A program made the position numbers and the translations under genes. From contig NZ_FNNR01000001.1 in the NCBI RefSeq assembly GCF_900106835.1, positions 223,182-287,181 on the forward strand: a DNA stretch of 64,000 nt. The letters run 5' to 3'. The DNA comes from Arthrobacter sp. cf158. GTDB lineage: Bacteria > Actinomycetota > Actinomycetes > Actinomycetales > Micrococcaceae. A model generated the notes under the pieces. That model was not told the origin of the DNA and did no database searches. It saw nothing but the letters and a program-made list of their open reading frames with translations. Below, one piece after another: positions 32,206-40,077 of the stretch; position 1 is the first letter of the stretch, and the number at the start of each line of letters is the position of its first letter.

Positions 32206-32338
32206 GTCCGGCCGCTTGCTCACGTGTTGTGGGCAGAACTGAAAATTGGTGGCTTAGAGCCGCTCACCCTCTGGGTGTGCTCGCTTGCGGGTATTGATAG
32301 ATTGCAAAGCCCTTCGGGAAACCGTTGAGCGGCCGGAC
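32206..32338 (+). ncRNA. Candidate structured leader RNA of the SLATT-RT module
   Basis: GTCCGGCCGCT (32206-32216) and AGCGGCCGGAC (32328-32338) are perfect reverse complements, closing a domain of about 133 nt. Inside are a 7-bp hairpin (32217-32223 with 32229-32235, one G-U pair), a GGCT/AGCC hairpin at 32251-32261, a 5-bp hairpin CACCC-TCT-GGGTG (32265-32277), and a CCC-UUCG-GG tetraloop hairpin at 32310-32318. It lies between the promoter and the AGGAG of the SLATT gene. Several defence reverse transcriptases use a non-coding RNA encoded beside them as template, so this may be such an RNA; alternatively a leader controlling translation. Confidence 0.55.
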
Positions 32339-32356
32339 TTATGACTAGGAGACGCA

Positions 32357-32920
32357 ATGGGGTCACTGGAAAAGCTGGAGGATCGCTCCTTCAAGTCCTA
32401 CAAAGGACGCATGCACGCATCTCAAAGACTTGCACTTCGAGACAAAGCATGGAATGCATCCCTTCTTTCGCTTACAGTGGCAACGACAATAGCGTCCGTA
32501 GGCTTGCTGGCCGACAGCCGAATGTATGGCTCGGGTGGCCCGACTATCTTCGTCTGCCTCGCCGTCCTATCATTGGTTATTTCGTTGGTTGTTGCAGGTC
32601 TCAATTACGGAGCACGTAGTAGGGATCTATTCAACAACTATCGGCGCATTCAGAGACTATCAACGGAAGTTGAGCACCTGCGCACTCGAGACCATGCGCC
32701 TGATTATGCCGAAGTCAAGGTTTTGCTAGACCGGTACAACGATCTTCTTGATGATTCAGAGAACCACAATGCCTCTGACTTTGCTCGAGTCGGCAAGTCT
32801 GGTAGATGGTCATGGCTTGTGTTGCGGGACAGATCTATCTCGGCACTTCCCTTTGTCACGCTTCTTGTACCAATTGGTGTGCTTGTTCCCTTCGTTCAAT
32901 GGCTTATGCGTGCTGTCTAG
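32357..32920 (+). CDS. SLATT-domain membrane effector (SLATT_5-like)
   Basis: 187 residues. An N-terminal amphipathic start (KLEDRSFKSYKGRMHASQRL) leads into two transmembrane helices (about 34-51 and 62-82), a helical cytoplasmic region (90-135), and a third hydrophobic segment at the C-terminus (161-183). This is the SLATT fold, predicted as a pore-forming effector in conflict systems; the SLATT_5 branch is known to pair with reverse transcriptases. AGGAG is 6 bases before ATG 32357. The gene overlaps the reverse transcriptase frame by 11 bp. AT-rich codon use differs from flanking genes. Confidence 0.82.
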   Translation: MGSLEKLEDRSFKSYKGRMHASQRLALRDKAWNASLLSLTVATTIASVGLLADSRMYGSGGPTIFVCLAVLSLVISLVVAGLNYGARSRDLFNNYRRIQRLSTEVEHLRTRDHAPDYAEVKVLLDRYNDLLDDSENHNASDFARVGKSGRWSWLVLRDRSISALPFVTLLVPIGVLVPFVQWLMRAV

Positions 32921-34298
32921 CCACAAGCGTTCACCAAGTCGATACTTTCTTAGTCTAACGGCGCCCACAAATCTTAAAGAGACTTACGCAAGCCATGTTC
33001 AGAGTGGTGGCGCCCGAGGTCGAGATGGCGTTGAACCTCATGCTCTAGAGCGCGACATCGGGAACATATCCCAGTTGATCTCCCGAAAGATGCGGGCTGG
33101 AACGTATCGATTCACTTCTTATCGTCAACTACTGATCTCAAAAGGTGCCAGTCGCCCGCCCCGTGTCGTGTCGATCTCTACTGCTAGGGACCGGATTGCT
33201 CTCAAGTCCTTGGCGTTCCTGATTCAAGCTGTCTTTCCCGAATCTCGAGGCCGAGTGCCGCAGGCTAAGGTGACTCAGCTTAACCTTGCCCTTCAGAAGA
33301 ATGAGTTTGATGGGTTTGTCCGGTTGGACATTGAGAATTTCTATCCGTCCATCTCACATGCGGCGATCATGCGGACTCTGCGCCAGAAGATTCGAAAGAA
33401 GGAAATTCTTGCGCAGATCGAGTGTGCCATCAAGACGCCGACCCTTGCTGACCATGCTCCTCGCTCAGACGTACAAAGTGACCGTGGCGTTCCCCAAGGC
33501 CTACCGATATCCAACCTACTTGCTGAGATTGCAATGGAAGAAATTGATCGGCGGTTTGGCACCGATACTCGAATGTTCTATCTTCGTTATGTGGATGATA
33601 TTGTCATTCTTTGCAATTCGACGGACTCGGTGTCTATTTGTGAAGAGGTAACAAAGGCGTGCTCCGATATCGCGCTTACGGTCCATGATCCACGACTCAT
33701 TGGATCAAAATCGCAAATTGGTCTGATGTCCGAATCGATTGACTACTTGGGATATGTATTCTCATCCGGAAAAGTAGCAGTCAGGTCGGATAGTGTCAGT
33801 AAATTGAAGGCCTCCATTGCCAGGGTCTTCACTCGGTATAAGTACGAAGTTCGTAAGCATGAGGGCGATGATGTGGCCGAGTTGAGGGCCCGCACGGAAT
33901 GTCTGTGGAAGCTTAAGCTGGTGATAACCGGGTGTCTTTTTGAAGGCAAGCGGCGAGGTTGGCTTCACTATTTCTCGCAGATAGACGACCTTCCCACCCT
34001 GAAGGGTCTTGATGCCACGGTCAGGAACTTCGCCCATCGATTCGGGCTGGCTGACGACTTTCTACCGAAGACATTCACTCAAGCATTCTGGAGAATTAAC
34101 CACGGTGATCCGGGAGACGGTCAGTACATTCCAAACTTTGATTTGTACACACCAGCGCAGATGCGAAAGGTTCTAATCGAAGTTTTTCAAATGGTTGGTG
34201 CTGATCATTTTAGCGATGATACTGCGCGCAGGAATTTCCATAGAGAGGTCAAGCGCTTGGCCGATAAACTTGAACACGACATCTCCGGGGTCTCTTGA
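32910..34298 (+). CDS. Defence-associated reverse transcriptase
   Basis: About 462 residues. RT fingers/palm motifs are clear: motif A FVRLDIENFYPSI (Asp140), the GVPQGLPISNLLAEI motif (193-207), catalytic LRYVDDIVIL (YVDD 227-230) and the following helix and sheet of RVT_1. The C-terminal about 200 residues are alpha-helical with no known domain; no maturase or integrase is present, so it is neither a group II intron nor a retrotransposon enzyme. GTG 32910, overlapping the SLATT stop by 11 bp, is the best start, without a clear ribosome site. Likely an abortive-infection type RT that triggers SLATT. Confidence 0.85.
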   Translation: MLSSHKRSPSRYFLSLTAPTNLKETYASHVQSGGARGRDGVEPHALERDIGNISQLISRKMRAGTYRFTSYRQLLISKGASRPPRVVSISTARDRIALKSLAFLIQAVFPESRGRVPQAKVTQLNLALQKNEFDGFVRLDIENFYPSISHAAIMRTLRQKIRKKEILAQIECAIKTPTLADHAPRSDVQSDRGVPQGLPISNLLAEIAMEEIDRRFGTDTRMFYLRYVDDIVILCNSTDSVSICEEVTKACSDIALTVHDPRLIGSKSQIGLMSESIDYLGYVFSSGKVAVRSDSVSKLKASIARVFTRYKYEVRKHEGDDVAELRARTECLWKLKLVITGCLFEGKRRGWLHYFSQIDDLPTLKGLDATVRNFAHRFGLADDFLPKTFTQAFWRINHGDPGDGQYIPNFDLYTPAQMRKVLIEVFQMVGADHFSDDTARRNFHREVKRLADKLEHDISGVS

Positions 34299-34335
34299 CG
34301 TTACTTGGGAGCTGGCGTCACGTGTGCCAGCCACC

Positions 34336-34824
34336 CTATGGCTGCTCCTGGGTCGGAGCCGTACCCCCACGGTGTCCGGTGGCGCTATCGGTTCTGGGCT
34401 CTGCACCCCGAGCCTCCTTCAGATCCTTCCGCAACCCACGGTTATCTTCCCGTAGCCCGCGGTTGTCGTCAGCCAGCCCTTTGTTGTCCTCCGTCAACCC
34501 CCGGTTCTCCGCCTCGAGTTCCAGCACCAGCTTCACGCCGGCCAGGTTCAGCCCCTCATCAAGGAGCGCCCCGATCCTGCGCAGCGTCGCGAGGTCGTTT
34601 TCGCTGTATCGGCGAGTGCCGCCGTCGGTCCTGCCAGGGGTGAGCAGGCCCTTGCGTTCGTATTGGCGGATGTTCTGCTGCCCGGTGCCAACGAGCTCGG
34701 CAGCCACCGAAATCGCGTAGACGCCGCGCGTGCCCGGCCCCGCACCTGAGGTGCCGTGCGCGCCGGAAGCCGACAGTCCGCCGTCGTACTCCTCAGCAGG
34801 AGTTCCGCCGTCCGATGCCGCCAT
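34336..34824 (-). CDS. MerR-family heat-shock regulator (HspR-like)
   Basis: 162 residues. The MerR helix-turn-helix begins at about residue 36 ([41 protein letters not shown]), as in HspR. Residues 107-134 are four perfect heptads of the type N-x-G-L-x-x-D, a predicted coiled coil. The first 33 residues are Gly/Ser-rich. GGAGG stands 6 bases before ATG 34824. It is divergent from hsp20 across 135 bp, so it probably represses that gene. A dyad CCAGCC-11-GGCTGG (34896-34918) lies between them. The canonical HspR inverted repeat was not found. Confidence 0.8.
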   Translation of the reverse strand: MAASDGGTPAEEYDGGLSASGAHGTSGAGPGTRGVYAISVAAELVGTGQQNIRQYERKGLLTPGRTDGGTRRYSENDLATLRRIGALLDEGLNLAGVKLVLELEAENRGLTEDNKGLADDNRGLREDNRGLRKDLKEARGAEPRTDSATGHRGGTAPTQEQP

Positions 34825-34959
34825 CAAGAACCTCCAAAAATCTTCCGGAAAACTACTTGCATCAACTCTCTCACCAGTGCTATAAAAAATCTATACCAGC
34901 CACCAGAGATAAGGCTGGCACAACAGAGTCAGCATCAAGACCAAAGGAGTGAGAACCAC

Positions 34960-35382
34960 ATGCTGATGCGCACTGACCCGTTCCGAGAATTCGACAGGCT
35001 CGCACAACAGGTTTTTGGCACAACAGCACGCCCGGCCGGAATGCCGATGGATGCATGGCAGGAGGACGGACAATTCGTTGTAGCCTTCGATCTGCCAGGG
35101 GTGGATCCGCAAACGGTTGACCTCGACGTCGAGCGCAATGTCCTCACCGTAAAGGCAGAACGTAAGTCGCCCGCTGGCGAGAACACCGAGATGATCGCCG
35201 CCGAACGCCCCCAAGGCGTCTTCAGCCGCCAACTCATCCTCGGTGACACCTTGGATACCGATGGCGTCCAGGCAAGCTACGACGCCGGGGTGCTCACACT
35301 CCGCATCCCCGTTGCCGAGAAGGCCAAGCCGCGGCGCATCGAAATCCAGTCCAGCGGGCAGAGGCAGGAAATTAACGCCTAA
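34960..35382 (+). CDS. Small heat-shock protein Hsp20
   Basis: 140-residue alpha-crystallin-type chaperone. The crystallin domain runs from about residue 30 to 125 ([23 protein letters not shown], then the [15 protein letters not shown] end motif with the I-x-I/V-type tail RRIEI). It keeps unfolding proteins soluble. AAGGAG stands upstream of ATG 34960. First gene of a stress operon with a J-domain protein and a small partner, divergent from an HspR-like regulator. Confidence 0.93.
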   Translation: MLMRTDPFREFDRLAQQVFGTTARPAGMPMDAWQEDGQFVVAFDLPGVDPQTVDLDVERNVLTVKAERKSPAGENTEMIAAERPQGVFSRQLILGDTLDTDGVQASYDAGVLTLRIPVAEKAKPRRIEIQSSGQRQEINA

Positions 35383-35610
35383 ACCAGTCCGCCCTGCCGG
35401 AAGGCTCACCCGGGGGTGGCGGACCGGCGGGGCGCCGAGCGGGAACAACGGAGGCGGCCGCATCGGAATAGTTGGGCGCAGGCTTCGCGCCACGTCACAG
35501 CGTTTTTTAGCGCACATGAAAGCGACCCCCGCCCGTCGTCTCCCGAGTTGATGGCCCCCGGTCCACGCCGGGGGCCATCTCCCAGTCCGCAGCAGGAACC
35601 GGAGCAGCAG

Positions 35611-36000
35611 GTGAGCACCCAACCTGACCACTACGCCACTCTTCACGTGTCGCCGGACGCGACGGCCCGTGAAATCACCCGCGCCTACCGCTCGCTGCTG
35701 CGGACGCACCACCCGGACACACGCCAGAGGGTCGACGACGGCGGCACCACCTCCTCGGCCGACCTCCAGGAACTGCACGCCATCATGCAGGCGTACGTCG
35801 TTTTGTCGGACCCAGGAAAGCGGGCGGCATACGATCGTGCGCGCAGAACACCCGGTAGTACTGGCGGGACGCCGGTGAAAGTGCGCTTCCACCGCTCCGG
35901 GTCCACGGCTCCCCAACGCGAGCAGTCCCCATTGTCGTTTGGACCGTCCCGTTGGGATCCCTCACCCCGCAATCTGAGATCACCGAGGAGTAATCCATGA
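35611..36000 (+). CDS. J-domain protein (DnaJ-like)
   Basis: 129 residues with an N-terminal J domain (about 5-75), including the HPD motif in THHPDTR and a final helix ending AYDRARR. There is no glycine-rich, zinc or C-terminal DnaJ domain. It should stimulate an Hsp70 partner for a dedicated task; the cluster suggests delivery of Hsp20-held clients. GTG 35611 was chosen over ATG 35551 because GGAG precedes it at 6 bases and the domain begins there. Its stop overlaps the next start as ATGA. Confidence 0.82.
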   Translation: MSTQPDHYATLHVSPDATAREITRAYRSLLRTHHPDTRQRVDDGGTTSSADLQELHAIMQAYVVLSDPGKRAAYDRARRTPGSTGGTPVKVRFHRSGSTAPQREQSPLSFGPSRWDPSPRNLRSPRSNP

Positions 36001-36374
36001 GCGCTTGGCGTCCCTACGACGGCCACATCATTCCCGCGTTCTACGAACGGTTTGAGAAACGCTGGGGGAGAGGAACGGCCCCGTTCCTGGACCCTGAAGT
36101 CCACGAACAGCCCATGCCGCGGGCGCAGTGGATCAACCCGGACACTGGTGCCGCGGTGGCCGTAGTGCCCATATGGACAGACGACCCGGAGCAGAGATCC
36201 TTTGGGGTCTTCTACCTTCCACCCGCCGGCGATATCTGGATGCTGCGCCCGGGCCCCACCACTTTTCTGGAGCCGGGCGAGGGCGTCAGCAGGGAACAAG
36301 TGACGCTCCGCAACGACGCATTCAAGAAGGCCGTCAACCACGCGAAGGAGTTCATTTACGGGCCGCAGCTTTGA
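35997..36374 (+). CDS. Hypothetical protein in Hsp20 operon
   Basis: 125-residue soluble protein, no signal, rich in Pro and aromatic residues (FYERFEKRWGRGTAPFLDPEVHEQPMPRAQW). Family not recognised. ATG 35997 overlaps the J-domain gene by 4 bp, so production is coupled to it; a role in the same stress response is likely. Confidence 0.65.
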   Translation: MSAWRPYDGHIIPAFYERFEKRWGRGTAPFLDPEVHEQPMPRAQWINPDTGAAVAVVPIWTDDPEQRSFGVFYLPPAGDIWMLRPGPTTFLEPGEGVSREQVTLRNDAFKKAVNHAKEFIYGPQL

Positions 36375-36530
36375 AGAGCGCGCGTTTCTCATCGAGGGAT
36401 GAGCTCTCGGCTCTCAGTGGGCGCCAAAGTGCGAAAAAGCCTCCCCTCGGCCAGCCTGTAACGCGGACCATTCCTGACCTTATTCAGCCGTAGTCTGAAA
36501 CCACTGAACCCTCAGGAACAGGAGACAGCC

Positions 36531-37361
36531 ATGACCGTTGCAGACCCGAGCATCAGCACCGTCCCCACCGGCTACTCCAGCGTCAGCCCGTGGCTCATCA
36601 CCCGCGATACCAATGCCCTTTTCGAGTTCATCACAGCAGCGTTCGGCGCTGAGGAGATCGACCGCGTTGTGGGTGCGGACGGCTCCAAAGGGCATGCGGA
36701 AGCGAGGATCGGTGACTCAGTAGTCCTCGCTTTTGATAGCCGACCGCACTGGCCCGCCACGCCGTCGTACCTCCGCCTCTATACGCACGACGCCGATGCC
36801 GCCTTCCACGCCGCCCTCGCCGCGGGTGCCACCACGGTTTCCGTCCTGGACAACAGCGCCTGGGGTGACCGCGGTGCCCGCGTCCAGGACCCGCTGGGGA
36901 ACGTCTTGTGGATCATGTCGCACATGGAGGACGTCCGCGACGACGAAGCCGCTGACCGCTGGCAAGCCCCCCAATACGCGGCCGGCATGAGGTACGCCAT
37001 TGACTCGCTCCATCGCCACATGACCGGCCAGCCGAAAGCGCCCGTCCCGGACGAGGTGAAGGCCATGGCCCCACTGGTCCGCGCCGACGGCGTCAGCCAC
37101 ATCCCCGCTGGCTATCATTCTGTGGAACCCTGGATCATCTCCCGCAGCACACCCCAACTCCTCGACTTCATCACCACCGCGTTCGGCGCCCAGGAGGAGT
37201 TCCGCGTCCCCATGGAAGACGGTTCCATAGGTCATGCGGAGGCCAAGATCGGCGACTCGACAATCCTCGCCTTCGACTCCCGCCCTGATTGGCCCCCGAC
37301 GCCGGCGTTCGTGCAAGCCATGGAGTACGTGTCCGGCGTCGACTTCTTCGCGAGGGGTTAG
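36531..37361 (+). CDS. VOC-family (glyoxalase/PhnB-like) protein with truncated second domain
   Basis: 276 residues. Residues about 15-130 are a complete VOC domain of the PhnB-like type (SPWLITRDTNALFEFITAAFGAEE to RVQDPLGNVLWIMSH). A second copy starts at about residue 195 (VEPWIISRSTPQLLDFITTAFGAQ) but ends at TPAFVQAMEYVSG, after the first half only. AGGAG precedes ATG 36531. The function of such domains (metal-dependent lyase, dioxygenase or resistance protein) cannot be told. Not in an operon. Confidence 0.8.
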   Translation: MTVADPSISTVPTGYSSVSPWLITRDTNALFEFITAAFGAEEIDRVVGADGSKGHAEARIGDSVVLAFDSRPHWPATPSYLRLYTHDADAAFHAALAAGATTVSVLDNSAWGDRGARVQDPLGNVLWIMSHMEDVRDDEAADRWQAPQYAAGMRYAIDSLHRHMTGQPKAPVPDEVKAMAPLVRADGVSHIPAGYHSVEPWIISRSTPQLLDFITTAFGAQEEFRVPMEDGSIGHAEAKIGDSTILAFDSRPDWPPTPAFVQAMEYVSGVDFFARG

Positions 37362-37685
37362 TTCCCGGCAGCAAGCCAGCGTGCGGGGTGCCAACAAAAA
37401 GAAGGCTGGTGCAGCCTAAGGAGAGAATCCCAAGGCGGCTGCACCAGCTGCTAGTACGACTTTCTGTTATGAGTTGTGACACCTATCCATTGGCCGCTCC
37501 TAGTTCCCGGCTTCGATTGTTTCCGGGCCTTTCAACGTCAGCTGTGGGCGGTCATCGCGTGCTCCAGCCGCCCAGTGAGAACACCTCCAATCTTACGGCG
37601 GCAATCGGGAAAAAGCGCAGGAATCAGCGGTATTTCAGGGGCGCCTGCCGGGGGAGTGGTGCCCACCGTGGCACGATAGATCACG
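37362..37685. other. Intergenic region with one long hairpin
   Basis: Between the VOC gene and the DUF6350-like gene. Besides the hairpin at 37405-37448 I see only a likely promoter region for the membrane protein gene; no further gene is supported. Confidence 0.5.
37405..37448 (+). terminator. 12-bp stem hairpin downstream of VOC gene
   Basis: GCTGGTGCAGCC (37405-37416) pairs perfectly with GGCTGCACCAGC (37437-37448) across a 20-nt loop. No T-run follows directly, although TTTCT occurs 10 bases later. A terminator for the VOC gene is the simplest reading; the long loop is unusual for one. Confidence 0.5.
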
Positions 37686-39017
37686 ATGAAACTGCGCGCT
37701 GATCAGACCGGAAACCGTGGCCTCCCGATGCCCCTTTGGCTACAGGGTGGTTTGGAAGCGGCGCAGGCAGCCTTCATTTCGGCCATCGTGGTGGTCCTTC
37801 CACTGGTGGGGGTGTGGGCCACCGACGGTTTCCAGGACCGTAACGTCGACTCGCTCGCGCGCTTGGCGGGTCAGGCCTGGTTGCTGATTCACGGGGTTCC
37901 GTTGGAGTTGGCGCAGGTCAATCTTGGGACAGCCGCCCAGCCGGGCTCCGGCCTGCTGTCCTTGATTCCACTGGGCTTGACGCTCATTCCGTTCCTGCTT
38001 GCCTGGCGGGCGGGACGCCGGCTGGCGCGTGCCTCCTACACGGACCAGCTCTGGCAGGCGTTCTTTGGCGCCTTCGTCGTCTACGCCGCGTTCGGTGCCG
38101 CCACCGGCTTCGTGTGCCGTACCTCCGAAGTTGTCATCAATCTCTGGCTCGCCATGACGCTCCCGCTGATCTCCTTCGGCCTGGGCATGATCGTAGGTGC
38201 CCGACGTGAGGCAGGCTCGTGGAGCCGCCTGATCGGCGTCGACGCCGTTGCCTGGCTCGCCAAGACCAGCCAGCATTCGCGCTGGGCGGGGTCCTATGTG
38301 GGATCGGCCCTGAAGGCCGGTTTCGTGGCTGCCATGGCCGCAGTGTGTTTGGCGGCGCTGCTGCTGGCAGTGACCATCGTCTGGCATTGGACGGACATCA
38401 TCGCCGTCTACGAAGGACTGCAAGCCGGCGCGTTGGGCGGTGCCGTGCTCACCATCGCCCAGCTCGGATTCTTGCCGAACCTGGTGATTTTCGCCTTGGC
38501 GTGGTCCTCCGGCGCTGGTTTCTCCCTCGGTGTTGGCTCCACGGCAGGCCCACTTGGCACCGCTGTTGGACCGCTTCCCGCCGTCCCCATTCTCGGCAGC
38601 CTCCCCGCGGGTCAGCTGGACGCCGGGGCCATGGCGCTCGCGTTGCCAGTGGTTGCCGGCATCCTGGCAGGCTGGTGGTTCCTACGCGAAGGCGAGAACC
38701 ATTTTGACGAGTGGCTCTCCATCAAGATCAAAGCCCGCTGGTTCACGGCCACCGTCTCAACCCTGTTCCTGGGCGCCTTCATCGGTGCTGTGGCGGGTCT
38801 GCTTGGCGGTGCCCTGGCGTGGATCGCGCGCGGTTCGGCGGGCATTGGCCGACTCACGGAAATCGGACCCCACCCCCTGTGGACGGCGGTCTGGCTGGCC
38901 GCGGAGGTGGGCATCGGCGTCGTGATTGGCTACGCAGTGGGGCCGTGGCTGGAACGTCGCCAGAAGCTGCGCGAGGCGAACCTGGACGAAGCAGCGTACG
39001 ACGACGAACACGCCTAA
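37686..39017 (+). CDS. DUF6350-family polytopic membrane protein
   Basis: 443 residues with about ten transmembrane segments and a short acidic tail (EANLDEAAYDDEHA). It matches the actinobacterial membrane protein family usually found directly before purN (cell division protein PerM-like/DUF6350). Function unknown. ATG 37686 is used although the ribosome site is weak. A small membrane gene on the opposite strand separates it from purN here. Confidence 0.78.
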   Translation: MKLRADQTGNRGLPMPLWLQGGLEAAQAAFISAIVVVLPLVGVWATDGFQDRNVDSLARLAGQAWLLIHGVPLELAQVNLGTAAQPGSGLLSLIPLGLTLIPFLLAWRAGRRLARASYTDQLWQAFFGAFVVYAAFGAATGFVCRTSEVVINLWLAMTLPLISFGLGMIVGARREAGSWSRLIGVDAVAWLAKTSQHSRWAGSYVGSALKAGFVAAMAAVCLAALLLAVTIVWHWTDIIAVYEGLQAGALGGAVLTIAQLGFLPNLVIFALAWSSGAGFSLGVGSTAGPLGTAVGPLPAVPILGSLPAGQLDAGAMALALPVVAGILAGWWFLREGENHFDEWLSIKIKARWFTATVSTLFLGAFIGAVAGLLGGALAWIARGSAGIGRLTEIGPHPLWTAVWLAAEVGIGVVIGYAVGPWLERRQKLREANLDEAAYDDEHA

Positions 39018-39042
39018 GCGGGTCTGTTGACTCAGCGCTGGG

Positions 39043-39465
39043 CTACCTGAGCGGTCCCGGCATCGAGTTCTCGAGCTGCGTGAGGCACTGCGTCTTGGCG
39101 GACTCCGTGAGTGCCCCGCGTGAGCAGTCCTGGTACGTGGTGACCTGGTTGAAGAAGAGCGCGGATGTCAGGATCAGCAGGCACATCACGGCCGTGACGA
39201 TCAGCCCGGAGATGGTCCCGAAAAGAATCAGCCGCGGGTGCTTGTACTTCAACGTCCGCACCAGCACCACAACGCCCAACACCAAGCCTGCGAGTGTCAG
39301 AATCGCGCTCAACCACACATAGTTCACGTTCAGGGAGAAGACGAAGAACGCGCCCAAGGCCGACAAAAGGAATGCTCGGAACAAGATTTGGGTCACGCCG
39401 AGGGCGGACTTTTCGGCCTCGGAGCGGGGTTGCTGGCTCGGCTTGGGACCGGCGTCGGGATTCAT
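39043..39465 (-). CDS. Small four-helix membrane protein
   Basis: 140 residues: polar N-terminus (NPDAGPKPSQQPRSEAEK), then hydrophobic helices at about 24-44, 46-68 and 79-101, and a C-terminal extracytoplasmic stretch with two cysteines (YQDCSRGALTESAKTQCLTQL) that could form a disulfide. ATG 39465 was chosen at the polar N-terminus. The family resembles DUF4190-type proteins. It is convergent with DUF6350 and divergent from purN. Confidence 0.65.
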   Translation of the reverse strand: MNPDAGPKPSQQPRSEAEKSALGVTQILFRAFLLSALGAFFVFSLNVNYVWLSAILTLAGLVLGVVVLVRTLKYKHPRLILFGTISGLIVTAVMCLLILTSALFFNQVTTYQDCSRGALTESAKTQCLTQLENSMPGPLR

Positions 39466-39503
39466 GTTTTCCAGCCTACGCGAGCCGCCCATAAGCTAGT
39501 GCA

Positions 39504-40073
39504 ATGCGCATTGTTGTCCTTGTCTCCGGTACCGGTTCCAATCTTCAGGCTGTTATCGACGCCGTGAAGTCGGGTGAGCTGGATGTCGAGATCGCCGCTG
39601 TGGGGGCTGACCGGCCCGACACCTACGGCGTGGAGCGGTCCGACGAAGCCGGCATCGAGACTTTCGTGGTCAACTTCAACTCGTTTGAAACCCGGGCGGA
39701 GTGGGATTCCGCGTTGCGGGACAAGGTCCTTTCCTACAACCCGGATGTTGTGGTGTCCTCCGGGTTCATGAGGATCGTGAGCGCTGACTTCATCGAAGCT
39801 TTCGGCGGCAAGTACGTCAACACGCACCCGGCCCTGCTCCCGTCGTTCCCGGGCGCTCACGGAGTCCGCGACGCCATGGCCTACGGCGTGAAGGTCACCG
39901 GCTGCACCGTCCACTGGGCCGACGCCGGCGTAGACACGGGGCCCATCATTGCGCAGGAAGCCGTTGCTGTTCTTCCCGAGGACTCCGAGGAGTCCCTGCA
40001 CGAACGCATCAAGGTAGTGGAACGCCGACTGCTGGTCCAGACCCTCGCGGACCTCGCCGCCGCTCCACACTAG
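39504..40073 (+). CDS. purN: Phosphoribosylglycinamide formyltransferase
   Basis: 189-residue GART enzyme that transfers a formyl group from 10-formyltetrahydrofolate to GAR in purine synthesis. Motifs: GTGSNLQAV at the N-terminus (phosphate binding), HPALLPSFPGAHG with the catalytic Asn/His region, and the GVKVTGCTVHWADAGVDTGPII signature carrying the catalytic aspartate. The length is normal. The next purine gene, purH, lies over 5 kb away here although the two are often neighbours in related genomes. Confidence 0.95.
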   Translation: MRIVVLVSGTGSNLQAVIDAVKSGELDVEIAAVGADRPDTYGVERSDEAGIETFVVNFNSFETRAEWDSALRDKVLSYNPDVVVSSGFMRIVSADFIEAFGGKYVNTHPALLPSFPGAHGVRDAMAYGVKVTGCTVHWADAGVDTGPIIAQEAVAVLPEDSEESLHERIKVVERRLLVQTLADLAAAPH

Positions 40074-40077
40074 CCGC

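Noticed and set aside
32910-34298. Reverse transcriptase as part of a group II intron or retron
   Set aside because: No maturase or endonuclease domain, no intron domain V-like hairpin after the gene, and no retron msr/msd pattern with its conserved guanosine was recognised. The SLATT partner fits another class.
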